DNA from: Bacteroidetes/Chlorobi group bacterium ChocPot_Mid
GTDB taxonomy: Bacteria > Bacteroidota > Ignavibacteria > Kapaibacteriales > UBA2268
Assembly (NCBI GenBank): GCA_003731675.1
Contig: RCNQ01000109.1
Coordinates: 1 to 8,981, forward strand
Length of the DNA: 8,981 nt
Direction of reading: 5' to 3'
Positions 1 to 7,755 of the stretch are shown piece after piece; within the stretch, counting starts at the first letter, position 1, and each line of letters begins with the position of its first letter. The notes beneath the pieces were generated by a model, which worked only from the letters and a program-made list of their open reading frames with translations, did no database searches and was not told the origin of the DNA. A program made the position numbers and the translations under genes.

Positions 1-1627
1 CAATAACTAACTTATATTTGTAATCCTGATTTAGCAATGGAACATATTCCTGCTCTTCCTGTAAATTCAATTCCAGTACTGCAGGTGGTTGCCCCTTTCC
101 TTCAAAAACTTTAAGTAGAATATCTCCCTGATATGTGATTACCTTCCAGCTCTTAATTCCCACATCTGAGCTTGCACTTGGTTTGAATCTCAGAATTGGT
201 GGGTTTGTATTCCTGATAGTATCACGAACAGCTACTGGTTCGAACAATATCTCATTGAAATCAGACCTCATTTCAACTCGTCTATTTTCTTCAATTCCTT
301 CTTTTCTTGTAGCATTAGATGGTACATCTGGTAAATTCTTTGCTTCAACAGATATTCGCTCAGGGTCAATACCCCATTCCTTGATAAGAAAATCCTTTAC
401 ATTTTCAGCACGCTTTTTAGATAAATTCAAATTTCCAGCTTCTACTCCCTGATTTGAATTGCACCCAATCAAATTCAATGTTGTGTTCGGGAATCTCTTC
501 ATTCTGTTTCCAACAATATTCAAAACCTGATAATAAACTTCCATTGTCTTTAGATTTGCTAAAAAGTTCGGACTAAATGCGTCCTTTTCCTTTTCACTCA
601 TTCTACTGTATTTCTTTGGTATATCGGCTGAACCTTCATCAAAGAACACGTAATTAAGCAACGGGTGTATCCTTCTTGATAAAAATTCCTCAACCCTGAT
701 TTTCGAAACAGGAGATTCAGTCCCGTCTGCTTCGACTGAAACAGCTGTTATGAAAGCATTAAATTTAGGTGGCTTTGGTGGTGGTGGCAATGGTGGTAAT
801 GGTGCCTCATTAGGTGCTTTAATTGCAGGGATAATCTTTCTCGGTGCATATTTTATAGATATACCACCACTTATTGCATTAGCATTCCAGCTCAGATTTG
901 AAGCCAAAGGAGCTAAACCTAAAATATAAAAAGCTTCCGGTTCTATGAACCATTCATAACTCTTGCCCATCGGCAAGCTATAGCTTACACCTAAAACTGC
1001 GGCAAAATCTATTGAAGAGGCATTTGGTATATCACCCGACACTTCGTGTCTTGTCCTTGAACCTGATGCATCAAAACCGCCCCACGAAGGACTTGTTATC
1101 TCTTCCTTCTGTGCAAAAGTCTTTCCCAGTAAAACTCCGGCTCTGAATCCTGCCATCAAAGCTAAATTATCTGTTGAATAAAATTTTATCAATGGCATTA
1201 TACCTGCAGAGGAAATTTTAGCATCTACTGTGTGCTCAAATATACCATCTCTTTGTTCTCCTGCGGAATTCCAGACTTTCACATTTTCTTCCTTGCTTAG
1301 CAAGGCGTTAAGCTCAGAATAATGCAATCTGATACTAATATCAAAACTTGGCATTATTGGGAATGAATAAAATCCACCAAACACAAGCCCAATACCTTGT
1401 CCTTTCTCGAATCTCGGACAACAGTTGGGAATCAAATCTTCACCCCATTCTGCACCAGTGAAATTCGCAGAATGCTGATTGTAATTTAAACCTAAAAATA
1501 ATCCAAAACTGTTTCTTTGCTCATAAGGTTCCTGTGCATATACAGGACCTCTTCTCTGTTCCTGTGCGGTTACAAATACTACAGTTAATAATAATATTCC
1601 TAATGCTAACTTCAATATTCGAAACAT
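1..1627 (-). CDS. OmpA-family outer-membrane protein with beta-barrel, OmpA-like domain and Ig-like extension (3' end beyond window)
   Basis: I translated this frame by hand: it is open for 542 codons from ATG at 1627 to the left edge, with no stop, so the C-terminus is missing. Residues 1-21 form a signal peptide with a likely cut after VTA. Residues about 40-265 look like an outer-membrane barrel of alternating aromatic/hydrophobic strands, with a Cys pair at 69-70. A proline-rich linker (275-287) follows. An OmpA-like periplasmic domain spans about 323-455, with VFFDEGSADIP near its start, the helix signature LSKKRAENV and the closing NRRVEMR. OmpA domains normally hold the outer membrane to peptidoglycan. 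Arg406 fits the ligand-binding Arg, but the usual Asp is Ser391. From about 460 a FlgD-like Ig module begins (IKSWKV, VFEGKGQPP). The barrel's substrate or partner is unknown. Family assignment is secure; the exact role is not. Confidence 0.9.
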   Translation of the reverse strand, partial: MFRILKLALGILLLTVVFVTAQEQRRGPVYAQEPYEQRNSFGLFLGLNYNQHSANFTGAEWGEDLIPNCCPRFEKGQGIGLVFGGFYSFPIMPSFDISIRLHYSELNALLSKEENVKVWNSAGEQRDGIFEHTVDAKISSAGIMPLIKFYSTDNLALMAGFRAGVLLGKTFAQKEEITSPSWGGFDASGSRTRHEVSGDIPNASSIDFAAVLGVSYSLPMGKSYEWFIEPEAFYILGLAPLASNLSWNANAISGGISIKYAPRKIIPAIKAPNEAPLPPLPPPPKPPKFNAFITAVSVEADGTESPVSKIRVEEFLSRRIHPLLNYVFFDEGSADIPKKYSRMSEKEKDAFSPNFLANLKTMEVYYQVLNIVGNRMKRFPNTTLNLIGCNSNQGVEAGNLNLSKKRAENVKDFLIKEWGIDPERISVEAKNLPDVPSNATRKEGIEENRRVEMRSDFNEILFEPVAVRDTIRNTNPPILRFKPSASSDVGIKSWKVITYQGDILLKVFEGKGQPPAVLELNLQEEQEYVPLLNQDYKYKLVI

Positions 1628-1632
1628 AAATT

Positions 1633-1638
1633 GTCCCC
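1633..1638 (-). promoter_or_regulatory. Possible ribosome binding site of the OmpA-family gene
   Basis: On the minus strand GGGGAC lies about six bases before the ATG at 1627. It is the only G-rich stretch in a spacer that is otherwise almost all A and T, and it sits at the right distance for a Shine-Dalgarno-like contact. It supports ATG 1627 as the start, together with the signal peptide that begins there. The match to GGAGG is only partial. Confidence 0.4.
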
Positions 1639-1662
1639 AACTATTTATAAAATTTCATAACT

Positions 1663-1710
1663 ATACATTTAATCTTTAATATTAATATAATTATTATTAA
1701 TTAAATGTAT
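1663..1710. repeat. 11-bp perfect inverted repeat upstream of the OmpA-family gene
   Basis: Arms ATACATTTAAT (1663-1673) and ATTAAATGTAT (1700-1710) are exact reverse complements separated by 26 AT-rich bases. They lie about 35-85 bases before the ATG at 1627, where an operator or leader hairpin could sit. In DNA this AT-rich, an 11-base match is not far from chance expectation, so function is unproven. Confidence 0.35.
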
Positions 1711-1855
1711 CTTAATTTCAAACAACAAATATTGTTTTTTTATTAATTAAACTTATAAAATTATAAAATTCATATAATATAATCAATAAATATATTTAAT
1801 TTATTTTACAAAACTAAATATATTTTTGCTTATATAAAATCTAAATCTTTGATAT

Positions 1856-2482
1856 TTAATGTTTTATTTGATATTTATCAGGTTTTCTGTTATTACCTGA
1901 AATATATTCGGAATTTTCGATGATAAATCTTAATGGCAACTCAGAAGATTGAGCTACTCCTATTCTCTTTGTCACTAAAATATTCGGTACTTCATTGCCA
2001 TCACTTTGAACAAATAAATCAGTAGATTTTAAACTTGCAAAATTATCTTGTTTTGTAAAATTGAATGCTTTTGCTAAATTACCTGGTCCTTTGCATAATA
2101 GCTTTAAATTATCACAAGCTCTGTTGTGCTTCATCATATCAATACCCATTATCGGTTCTGCCGCTCTTATTAATACTGCACTACCTTTTCCTTCAGATTC
2201 AGTAACAAAATTAATGCAATGATGTACCCCATATATTTTATAAACATAAAGAACCCCTCCATCTTCAAACATTGGTGCATTTCTTTTTGTTTTACCACGG
2301 ACAGCATGGCAAGAAAAATCACCTTCAGATAAATAAGCTTCTGTTTCAACTATTTTTCCTGCTAAAATTGTTTTACCAATTCTTCTGACAAGAATTTTCC
2401 CTAAAAGTTCTTTTGCTACTATTTCCGGATGTCTCCGATAAAAGGTAAGGTCTAAAGCGTGCTGATAATCAACTTTGAACAT
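1856..2482 (-). CDS. mpg: DNA-3-methyladenine glycosylase, AAG/MPG family
   Basis: This 208-residue cytoplasmic protein covers the full length of the alkyladenine DNA glycosylase family, which flips out alkylated or deaminated purines (3-methyladenine, hypoxanthine) and cuts the N-glycosyl bond to start base excision repair. The family's key positions are all present. The VETEAY motif holds the water-activating Glu48 and stacking Tyr50 (human E125, Y127). His59 matches H136. The LYVYKIYG stretch holds Tyr81 and the intercalating Tyr84. Asn91 matches N169, and IRAAEP holds Arg106 (R182). The later CKGPGNLAKA is also typical. ATG 2482 is the only sensible start and has no Shine-Dalgarno, just A/T-rich leader. 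The gene begins 11 bp after the stop of the T9SS cargo gene, so the two are probably one transcript. Nothing suggests inactivation. Confidence 0.95.
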   Translation of the reverse strand: MFKVDYQHALDLTFYRRHPEIVAKELLGKILVRRIGKTILAGKIVETEAYLSEGDFSCHAVRGKTKRNAPMFEDGGVLYVYKIYGVHHCINFVTESEGKGSAVLIRAAEPIMGIDMMKHNRACDNLKLLCKGPGNLAKAFNFTKQDNFASLKSTDLFVQSDGNEVPNILVTKRIGVAQSSELPLRFIIENSEYISGNNRKPDKYQIKH

Positions 2483-2493
2483 TAAAAAAGATT

Positions 2494-5400
2494 TTAATTA
2501 ATGACAATAAATTTTTCAGTAAGTAAATATCCACCAGTATTAATTACCAAATAATATAATCCCGATGGAACTGTGCTTAAATCAATATTAAATTCAACAT
2601 ATTCACTATTTACATTTATTTTATTCTCATAAACAGTAAAGCCTTCAATATTAGTAATTTTCATACTAAAGTCAGTTGATAAATATTGATTTTCATTGCC
2701 TTCAAAATCAGTTTTGTCAAATGTATTCCTTATGTTTAAACTCAAATATCCATCTACAACGGGATTGTTCATAATAATTGATGGTTTGTTAATATACTTC
2801 AACTTAAAATCAGCCAATGGAATACAAACATCTAACAGTTTTAGTTTCCCGTCAATTTTTTGAATATCTACTTGTTTAGCTGTTATTGGTGCAAATTCCT
2901 CGATAACAATAGGCGTTTCATCAGGATTTGAAAGAAATACCAATCCTTGAATCCATAACACTTCACCAGACTTATTCAATAATATGTTTGTTAAATTAGA
3001 ATCAAGTACTCCACTGACAACACCATTGCGGTAAGAAAAAGGTATTGTCATTCTATCCTTTGAATTATTTTCTGCAAACATAGCTGTAGGAAAGAACAGA
3101 TATGGGTCAAATGAAAATTTATAATTCATCCCATTTTGATTCAAATAAGGCACAGGTTTACTTAAACTTGCCGCAATCGTTATTTTCTGTCCCGGTTTAG
3201 CCGTGTAATCTCCTACAGTGACAACTGTTCCATATTTTTCCTCAGGAACTGTTGCCATTAAATTAACAAAAGCTGTATCGATGCAAACTGACTCCTCGTA
3301 AATCCTTATGAATGATTGATAATTTCCCTGAACGGGAGCTGAAAACCTTAAAGGAACAATTATTGAATCACCCGACTTCAGATTCAAAGGATAATTGTAA
3401 TTCCCGGCTATTGAGAAATGTATATCATCAGGTACAATCTGCATAAATAAAATCTTTTTCTCATAAGCTGATTTATTTTCTATTTTGAAATTTTTTGTTT
3501 CTGTTCTTTCTGCCCAAACCTCTCCAAAATTTATATTATCAGGAGTGTATGTTAAAAGATGATGATAAATATTGACGGATAGATCCAAAGTATCTACATT
3601 CGGGCATATCTGACTTGTAAATAGTATCTTTGCTTTGTGCTGACCTACTCCGAAATCCGAAGGATTCACATAGATAACAAGCTCTGAACTGTCTTTAGCT
3701 CCAATATTGATAAAAGTATTTGGTACCAGTAAAAAAGAATTAAATCCATTTACGGAGCTGATAATAATTGAATCAGCAATTGTACCATTATTCTTGAGCT
3801 TAATCCTTGCTTCCCGTAAATTATCACAAATCTCAATATCTCCGAAATCAATATTTCTCTCTGACAATTCTGTATCAACCTTGTAAAATTCTCCGGTAAC
3901 AAATAAGTATCGGCTTAAATTTTTTGCTGTACTTGATATCATACTGATTGTAGCAGAGTGCAGTCCTTCAGCTGTTGCTGAATACTCAATAATTACAGGA
4001 ATCGAATCATTTCTGTCAATTGTATAGGGTAGAGCTGGTTTGTTGATAATGCTGAATGCTGTCCCGGACTGATTGATATTCAACTGGATTATTGTATCAG
4101 AAAAAGTTTCAGGATTTCGAATCCATACAGTATCAAGATATACATCTTCATTGCATAAGTGCTTTCCAAAATTGACAGAATCCTTACTGAATTCCAACTT
4201 AGTACTATAACTTTGTAAAAATACATTAATACATTTGCCTGCTGGACATTCTCCTTCATCTGCTATAAAGCACAATACATCATCATAAACAGTATCCGAA
4301 CTGCAAATAAATGTAACGTCAAAATCCATATTCCCGTCAAATTTAATAAGCTGACTTAATGGAGGATTTACACTTATCTGAATATTTTGAGTAGCACTTC
4401 CGAGTTCAATTCTTGTGATTTTTATATCTTCTGTTCCTGTTGACCTCACATTAAAACGCTTTGTTATTGGTGTATTTGTCTGAAAATTCGCAGAAAAACT
4501 CTGTGGCTCTGTATCAAGTGCTATTTTGATACCAAATCCTGTAACCGCAACTTTGATTATATCATTGCAAGGTAAAGAATTGATATAAATAGTGTCTTCA
4601 ATTGTCCCGATTTTGTCTGGTTTGAATGTAACTATACATCTGACAGAATCACCAGATTTCAATACAATCGGATAATTCGTAGCATTAAAACTTATCTGAT
4701 ATTGTGAAGCTGATATCAATGGTTGTTCCAATGTGATTTCTACATCTCCTTTGTTCATAATATAAAAATTATGTGTTAATGTTGCTCCTAAACACACTCT
4801 CCCAAAGTTGATGCTTGTATCTTCTGTCATAATATTCGAAGACAATGACTGACCAAACAACTTAATCTGATAAGGATTTTTATCACCATTAGCATAAGTC
4901 TGGTCGTTATTAATTAGCTGTAGTGTTGCATTATTCGATTTGCTAAAATCCTTCCTGAAATTCAAAATAATGGATTTTGAAGTATTAGGTGGTATGACAA
5001 CTGGCAATTTCAAGTTATTTACCCAACCGTTTACAGAAAAATTAGTATTACTCTCCACAATTTTTGCATCACTGATTATCAAATCATTATTTCCTGTGTT
5101 AAAAATCGGAATAGTATCAAATCCGATATCTTTACACTGTAAGGTAAATGTATTTGATGTCTGAGCAGTTATTATTGGTGAAACACCATAAGCCATCACT
5201 GTGATGAATGTATCAGCTGGACAAGGATTCACCAGGCATTTAAACCTTGCTGATATCCAGCCGGTATCAATAGGATTTGCACTGAAAATTGTCTGTATCC
5301 CTCCATTCGGTATTTTAAGAGGAAAAAGTGTCTTATTCTCAATTTGCCTTGCTCCGTCAATTCTAACAATATCCTCTATACTCTCTCTGTCCGTTACAGC

Positions 5401-6768
5401 CGTCCATTGAATCCCGTAAACATTCTCATTTCCACAGTATGCAGGATTAATCTTTAACAATGTATCCCTTGGAGCTATAGTCTTAGCTACACCATAACCA
5501 GCAAGATTTACATTCAGATTTGTACCGCTTCCATAGTTAATCAGAACAGATGCTGTTTTTGGTCCTACAGTCTTAGGGGCAAATTTTATATTTAATCTTT
5601 TTGTTTCACAAGAATTAATCACAAAGCTACTTCCCGGTGATACAATTGAAAATTCATTGTTTGGATCATTTAAAATTGTTACATTTACAACATCACTATT
5701 AAAATTAACATTGTTCAGCAAAACAAAATCAATACTGTCGCTTGGTATGCAAATCTCTCCAAAATTAATCGAATTTTTATCTGCAGTCTGCAAAGGTTGA
5801 GCTAATCTGTAAACTCCTTCTCCGACAATCCATCCGTTATTACTCGTAATAAACCAAATATCATCAAGATTACCATCATCAAAACCGCAATTTCTTAAAA
5901 TCCAATTCTGACCTCCATCAGTTGTGTACCACACATTTCTTGAATCACCGGCAACCCATCCTGTTTGTGCACTTAACAAAAAAGAGCCAAACATCCTAAC
6001 CCCGGTATTATATCTATTCCACGTAGCTCCGTAATCAGTGGAGAATCTCATACCGCCCCCTCCTCCACCACCTTGGCAGCCAGTGGATGTAGGTACCAGG
6101 AAAGAATTGCCAACTTTGGTTATTTCCTCTTGCCAATCATTAGGTCCGGTATTTGACAATGGTGTCCATGTGTTTCCTCCATCAAGTGTTTCCCATATCC
6201 AACCGCTACTTGAAGCGTATCCTTGACCAAACATGCTGTAAACAATCAAATCTGTTAATCCCGAATTTGGGAGAGTTCCGACAAAAACAGACCAGCTGTT
6301 ACCTCCGTCTGTTGTTTTCCAAAATTCCTGATTTCCGAGACAACCTCCACCAATAACAAAACCATTATTATTATCCAGAAAATAACAGCCCCACATTGTT
6401 GCTGTAGCACTTGGTGGTGTTACATCAAACCACGAAGCCCCACCGTCAGTTGATTTGAATATCCCATCAAGACCAGAAGTGTAGCCAATATTTACTGAAG
6501 GAAAATGAATTGACTCCAAATGATTTGCACCGTTTATAGTCGAACCCAACCATGTATTACCGCCATCTGTTGTTCTGATTATTCTTCCGTTAAATCCGCA
6601 TATCCATCCGTAGCTTGGATTAGAAGGCAAAAAGTAAACATCAAGCCAGTAATTACTCAAATATGGTTGAGGAATAGACACAACTTTTTCCCACCTTTGT
6701 GCCTGTGATGGCAAGGTTAAAATTAAGTTCAAACTTATAAGAAAATATAGTAATTTTATATACTTCAT
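2494..6768 (-). CDS. Giant secreted T9SS cargo: Asp-box beta-propeller, tandem ASH/Ig-like domains, type A sorting domain
   Basis: This is a 1424-residue exported protein of unknown function. Residues 1-23 are a signal peptide (cut after SQA). Residues about 25-325 form a YCF48/sialidase-like propeller with six Asp-boxes of the TTDGGNTW kind. From about 331 to 1170 run Ig-like domains of the ASH ('choice-of-anchor D') type, opening with FG motifs: INFGEIC (334), INFGRVC (~650), VNFGKHLC (~866), IDFGDIEIC (~973) and INFGEVW (~1081), with more divergent copies between. Residues about 1180-1315 resemble a cohesin-like sandwich (AKPGQKITI). The last ~90 residues, from Asn1335-Pro1336, are a T9SS type A sorting domain (IDLSTVPSGLYYLVI, ending KFIVIN). 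By family knowledge it crosses the inner membrane by Sec and the outer membrane by T9SS, and is released or anchored outside. No enzymatic motif is evident; adhesion or surface structure is a guess. It leads the transcript that includes the glycosylase gene. Confidence 0.93.
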   Translation of the reverse strand: MKYIKLLYFLISLNLILTLPSQAQRWEKVVSIPQPYLSNYWLDVYFLPSNPSYGWICGFNGRIIRTTDGGNTWLGSTINGANHLESIHFPSVNIGYTSGLDGIFKSTDGGASWFDVTPPSATATMWGCYFLDNNNGFVIGGGCLGNQEFWKTTDGGNSWSVFVGTLPNSGLTDLIVYSMFGQGYASSSGWIWETLDGGNTWTPLSNTGPNDWQEEITKVGNSFLVPTSTGCQGGGGGGGMRFSTDYGATWNRYNTGVRMFGSFLLSAQTGWVAGDSRNVWYTTDGGQNWILRNCGFDDGNLDDIWFITSNNGWIVGEGVYRLAQPLQTADKNSINFGEICIPSDSIDFVLLNNVNFNSDVVNVTILNDPNNEFSIVSPGSSFVINSCETKRLNIKFAPKTVGPKTASVLINYGSGTNLNVNLAGYGVAKTIAPRDTLLKINPAYCGNENVYGIQWTAVTDRESIEDIVRIDGARQIENKTLFPLKIPNGGIQTIFSANPIDTGWISARFKCLVNPCPADTFITVMAYGVSPIITAQTSNTFTLQCKDIGFDTIPIFNTGNNDLIISDAKIVESNTNFSVNGWVNNLKLPVVIPPNTSKSIILNFRKDFSKSNNATLQLINNDQTYANGDKNPYQIKLFGQSLSSNIMTEDTSINFGRVCLGATLTHNFYIMNKGDVEITLEQPLISASQYQISFNATNYPIVLKSGDSVRCIVTFKPDKIGTIEDTIYINSLPCNDIIKVAVTGFGIKIALDTEPQSFSANFQTNTPITKRFNVRSTGTEDIKITRIELGSATQNIQISVNPPLSQLIKFDGNMDFDVTFICSSDTVYDDVLCFIADEGECPAGKCINVFLQSYSTKLEFSKDSVNFGKHLCNEDVYLDTVWIRNPETFSDTIIQLNINQSGTAFSIINKPALPYTIDRNDSIPVIIEYSATAEGLHSATISMISSTAKNLSRYLFVTGEFYKVDTELSERNIDFGDIEICDNLREARIKLKNNGTIADSIIISSVNGFNSFLLVPNTFINIGAKDSSELVIYVNPSDFGVGQHKAKILFTSQICPNVDTLDLSVNIYHHLLTYTPDNINFGEVWAERTETKNFKIENKSAYEKKILFMQIVPDDIHFSIAGNYNYPLNLKSGDSIIVPLRFSAPVQGNYQSFIRIYEESVCIDTAFVNLMATVPEEKYGTVVTVGDYTAKPGQKITIAASLSKPVPYLNQNGMNYKFSFDPYLFFPTAMFAENNSKDRMTIPFSYRNGVVSGVLDSNLTNILLNKSGEVLWIQGLVFLSNPDETPIVIEEFAPITAKQVDIQKIDGKLKLLDVCIPLADFKLKYINKPSIIMNNPVVDGYLSLNIRNTFDKTDFEGNENQYLSTDFSMKITNIEGFTVYENKINVNSEYVEFNIDLSTVPSGLYYLVINTGGYLLTEKFIVIN
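5902..6573 (-). repeat. Six Asp-box repeats encoding a beta-propeller
   Basis: Within the cargo gene six copies of the Asp-box (S/T-x-D-x-G-x-x-W) fall at residues 66-73, 106-113, 152-159, 194-201, 243-250 and 282-289, spaced about 39-49 residues apart. Five read (T/S)TDGG or TLDGG; the fifth is STDYGATW. Each Asp-box normally marks one blade turn, so at least six blades are expected. Just before the fifth box is a run of seven glycines (233-239), probably a surface loop. Confidence 0.75.
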
Positions 6769-6984
6769 TACATTAAGCTTTTTGCCTCATAATATAACTA
6801 TAAATATAACAAATATATTACAAACTTATTGTAAATAAACCAACTAATTTGTATCATTTTGTTATCTATCATACAAATATTTTGTAGTTATTTGATTATA
6901 AAAAACACTAAAAGTAAACTAAAACTCCATTTCATTCGATTAAGCTATTTAATTTGATATTAAATTTTAAATTAACAAATAATA
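6769..6984. other. Divergent intergenic promoter region between cargo gene and bamD
   Basis: This 216-bp stretch separates two genes that start in opposite directions, so it must carry promoters for both. It has about 18% G+C and no open frame of note. On the minus strand a good -7 element lies at 6817-6810. On the plus strand the best sigma70-like pair I see is TTGATT (6892-6897) and TAAACT (6915-6920), 17 bp apart, a weak match. Neither gene has a convincing Shine-Dalgarno: bamD is preceded only by A/T, and the GAGG before the cargo gene is about 16 bases from its ATG, too far. Confidence 0.6.
6810..6817 (-). promoter_or_regulatory. Putative Bacteroidota-type -7 promoter element of the cargo gene
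   Basis: Read on the minus strand, TATATTTG matches the TAnnTTTG -7 consensus known for the primary sigma factor of Bacteroidota. It lies 42 bp before the ATG at 6768, implying a leader of about 35 bases. The -33 partner is weak: only a TTG at 6843-6841, about 23 bases upstream. Confidence 0.35.
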
Positions 6985-7755
6985 ATGAATAGCAAAAAAA
7001 TAATACTTGTAAGTTTTTGTATTTTAATTTTTACATTGCTTCTTTCTTGTGCTTCATCTGATAAAACAGAAATGAAATCTGCTGAAGCAATTTACAACAA
7101 AGGCATGTCTCTTTTCAATGACAAAGAATACCTCGAAGCTTATAATACACTCGATTTAATCAGATTACAATATCCGGCAAGTCAGTATGCTGATGATGCA
7201 CAATTTTACATGGCTGAAGCACGCTTTAAAAGGGAAGAATACATACTTGCTCAATTTAGCTATAATCTACTTAAACGATTATATCCGAATTCACCATATT
7301 ACAAAGAAAGTGCATTCAAAGCTGCTATGTCCTTTTACTACCTCTCTCCTCAATACGACTTAGACCCGGATAATACTACAAAAGCTATTAAATCCATGTC
7401 TGAATTTCAAGCAACATATCCTGGTGATTCATTATCCGTTCTTATGGACACCTACATCCAAGAGCTTAGGGACAGGTTGGCACAAAAAGAATTCGAAATT
7501 GCACAACTTTATAGAAAACTCGATAGTCCTGCTTCCGCACTTATTTATTACGACATTGTTATTAATGAATACGACGATACAAAGTTTTTTGAATTAGCTT
7601 ACATCGGTAAAATTGAAGTTCTTTTGCAAATGAAAAAATGGGAACAAGCCAAAACAACTATCAGCTACTTCTATATCCTTTTTAAATCAAGTGAGAATCT
7701 TGAAAAAGTGAAAAAATTAGAATCTGCAATTCCAAAAGATTATTCAAATTTCTAA
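6985..7755 (+). CDS. bamD: Outer membrane protein assembly factor BamD (lipoprotein)
   Basis: The product is a 256-residue TPR lipoprotein; E. coli BamD is 245. By family knowledge BamD sits on the periplasmic face of the outer membrane, binds the BamA POTRA domains and helps fold outer-membrane barrels. Residues 1-21 are a lipoprotein signal peptide ending LLLSC, with Cys22 as the lipidated residue. Ala at +2 gives no inner-membrane retention signal. Five TPR-like helix pairs follow at about 33-66, 70-103, 104-148, 162-197 and 201-233; AIYNKGMSLFNDKEYLEAY and QYPASQYADDAQFYMAEA are characteristic of BamD. The start is fixed by the signal peptide. It stands alone on the plus strand, and its TAA (7753-7755) overlaps the stop codon of the opposing clpB, leaving no room for a terminator between them. 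A generic TPR lipoprotein of the same fold is the only serious alternative. Confidence 0.88.
   Translation: MNSKKIILVSFCILIFTLLLSCASSDKTEMKSAEAIYNKGMSLFNDKEYLEAYNTLDLIRLQYPASQYADDAQFYMAEARFKREEYILAQFSYNLLKRLYPNSPYYKESAFKAAMSFYYLSPQYDLDPDNTTKAIKSMSEFQATYPGDSLSVLMDTYIQELRDRLAQKEFEIAQLYRKLDSPASALIYYDIVINEYDDTKFFELAYIGKIEVLLQMKKWEQAKTTISYFYILFKSSENLEKVKKLESAIPKDYSNF

Larger units (their letters stand above)
1628..1855. other. Very AT-rich intergenic spacer upstream of the OmpA-family gene
   Basis: No gene is visible here. I counted about 21 G or C bases in 1641-1855, roughly 10% G+C, far below the flanking genes. It lies between the glycosylase stop and the start of the OmpA-family gene, both on the minus strand, so it probably carries the promoter and 5' leader of the latter. 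The 10-mer TTATAAAATT occurs three times (1645-1654, 1753-1762, 1761-1770), and an inverted repeat lies at 1663-1710. A minus-strand TAGTTTTG at 1816-1809 fits the Bacteroidota -7 consensus TAnnTTTG, but would leave a leader of about 180 bases and has no clear -33 partner. I see no GC-rich hairpin terminator after the glycosylase gene. Confidence 0.6.

Noticed and set aside
135..452. Plus-strand open frame of 105 codons
   Set aside because: It lies wholly within the minus-strand OmpA-family gene, has no recognisable domain and is an antisense shadow.
1720..1741. Plus-strand hairpin AAACAA/TTGTTT followed by T's, as a terminator
   Set aside because: The stem is only six bp and mostly A-T, and no plus-strand gene precedes it. 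On the minus strand there is no T-run after it.
4940..6708. Several plus-strand open frames of 62-74 codons
   Set aside because: All are antisense to the T9SS cargo gene, whose domains and signal peptide are clear.
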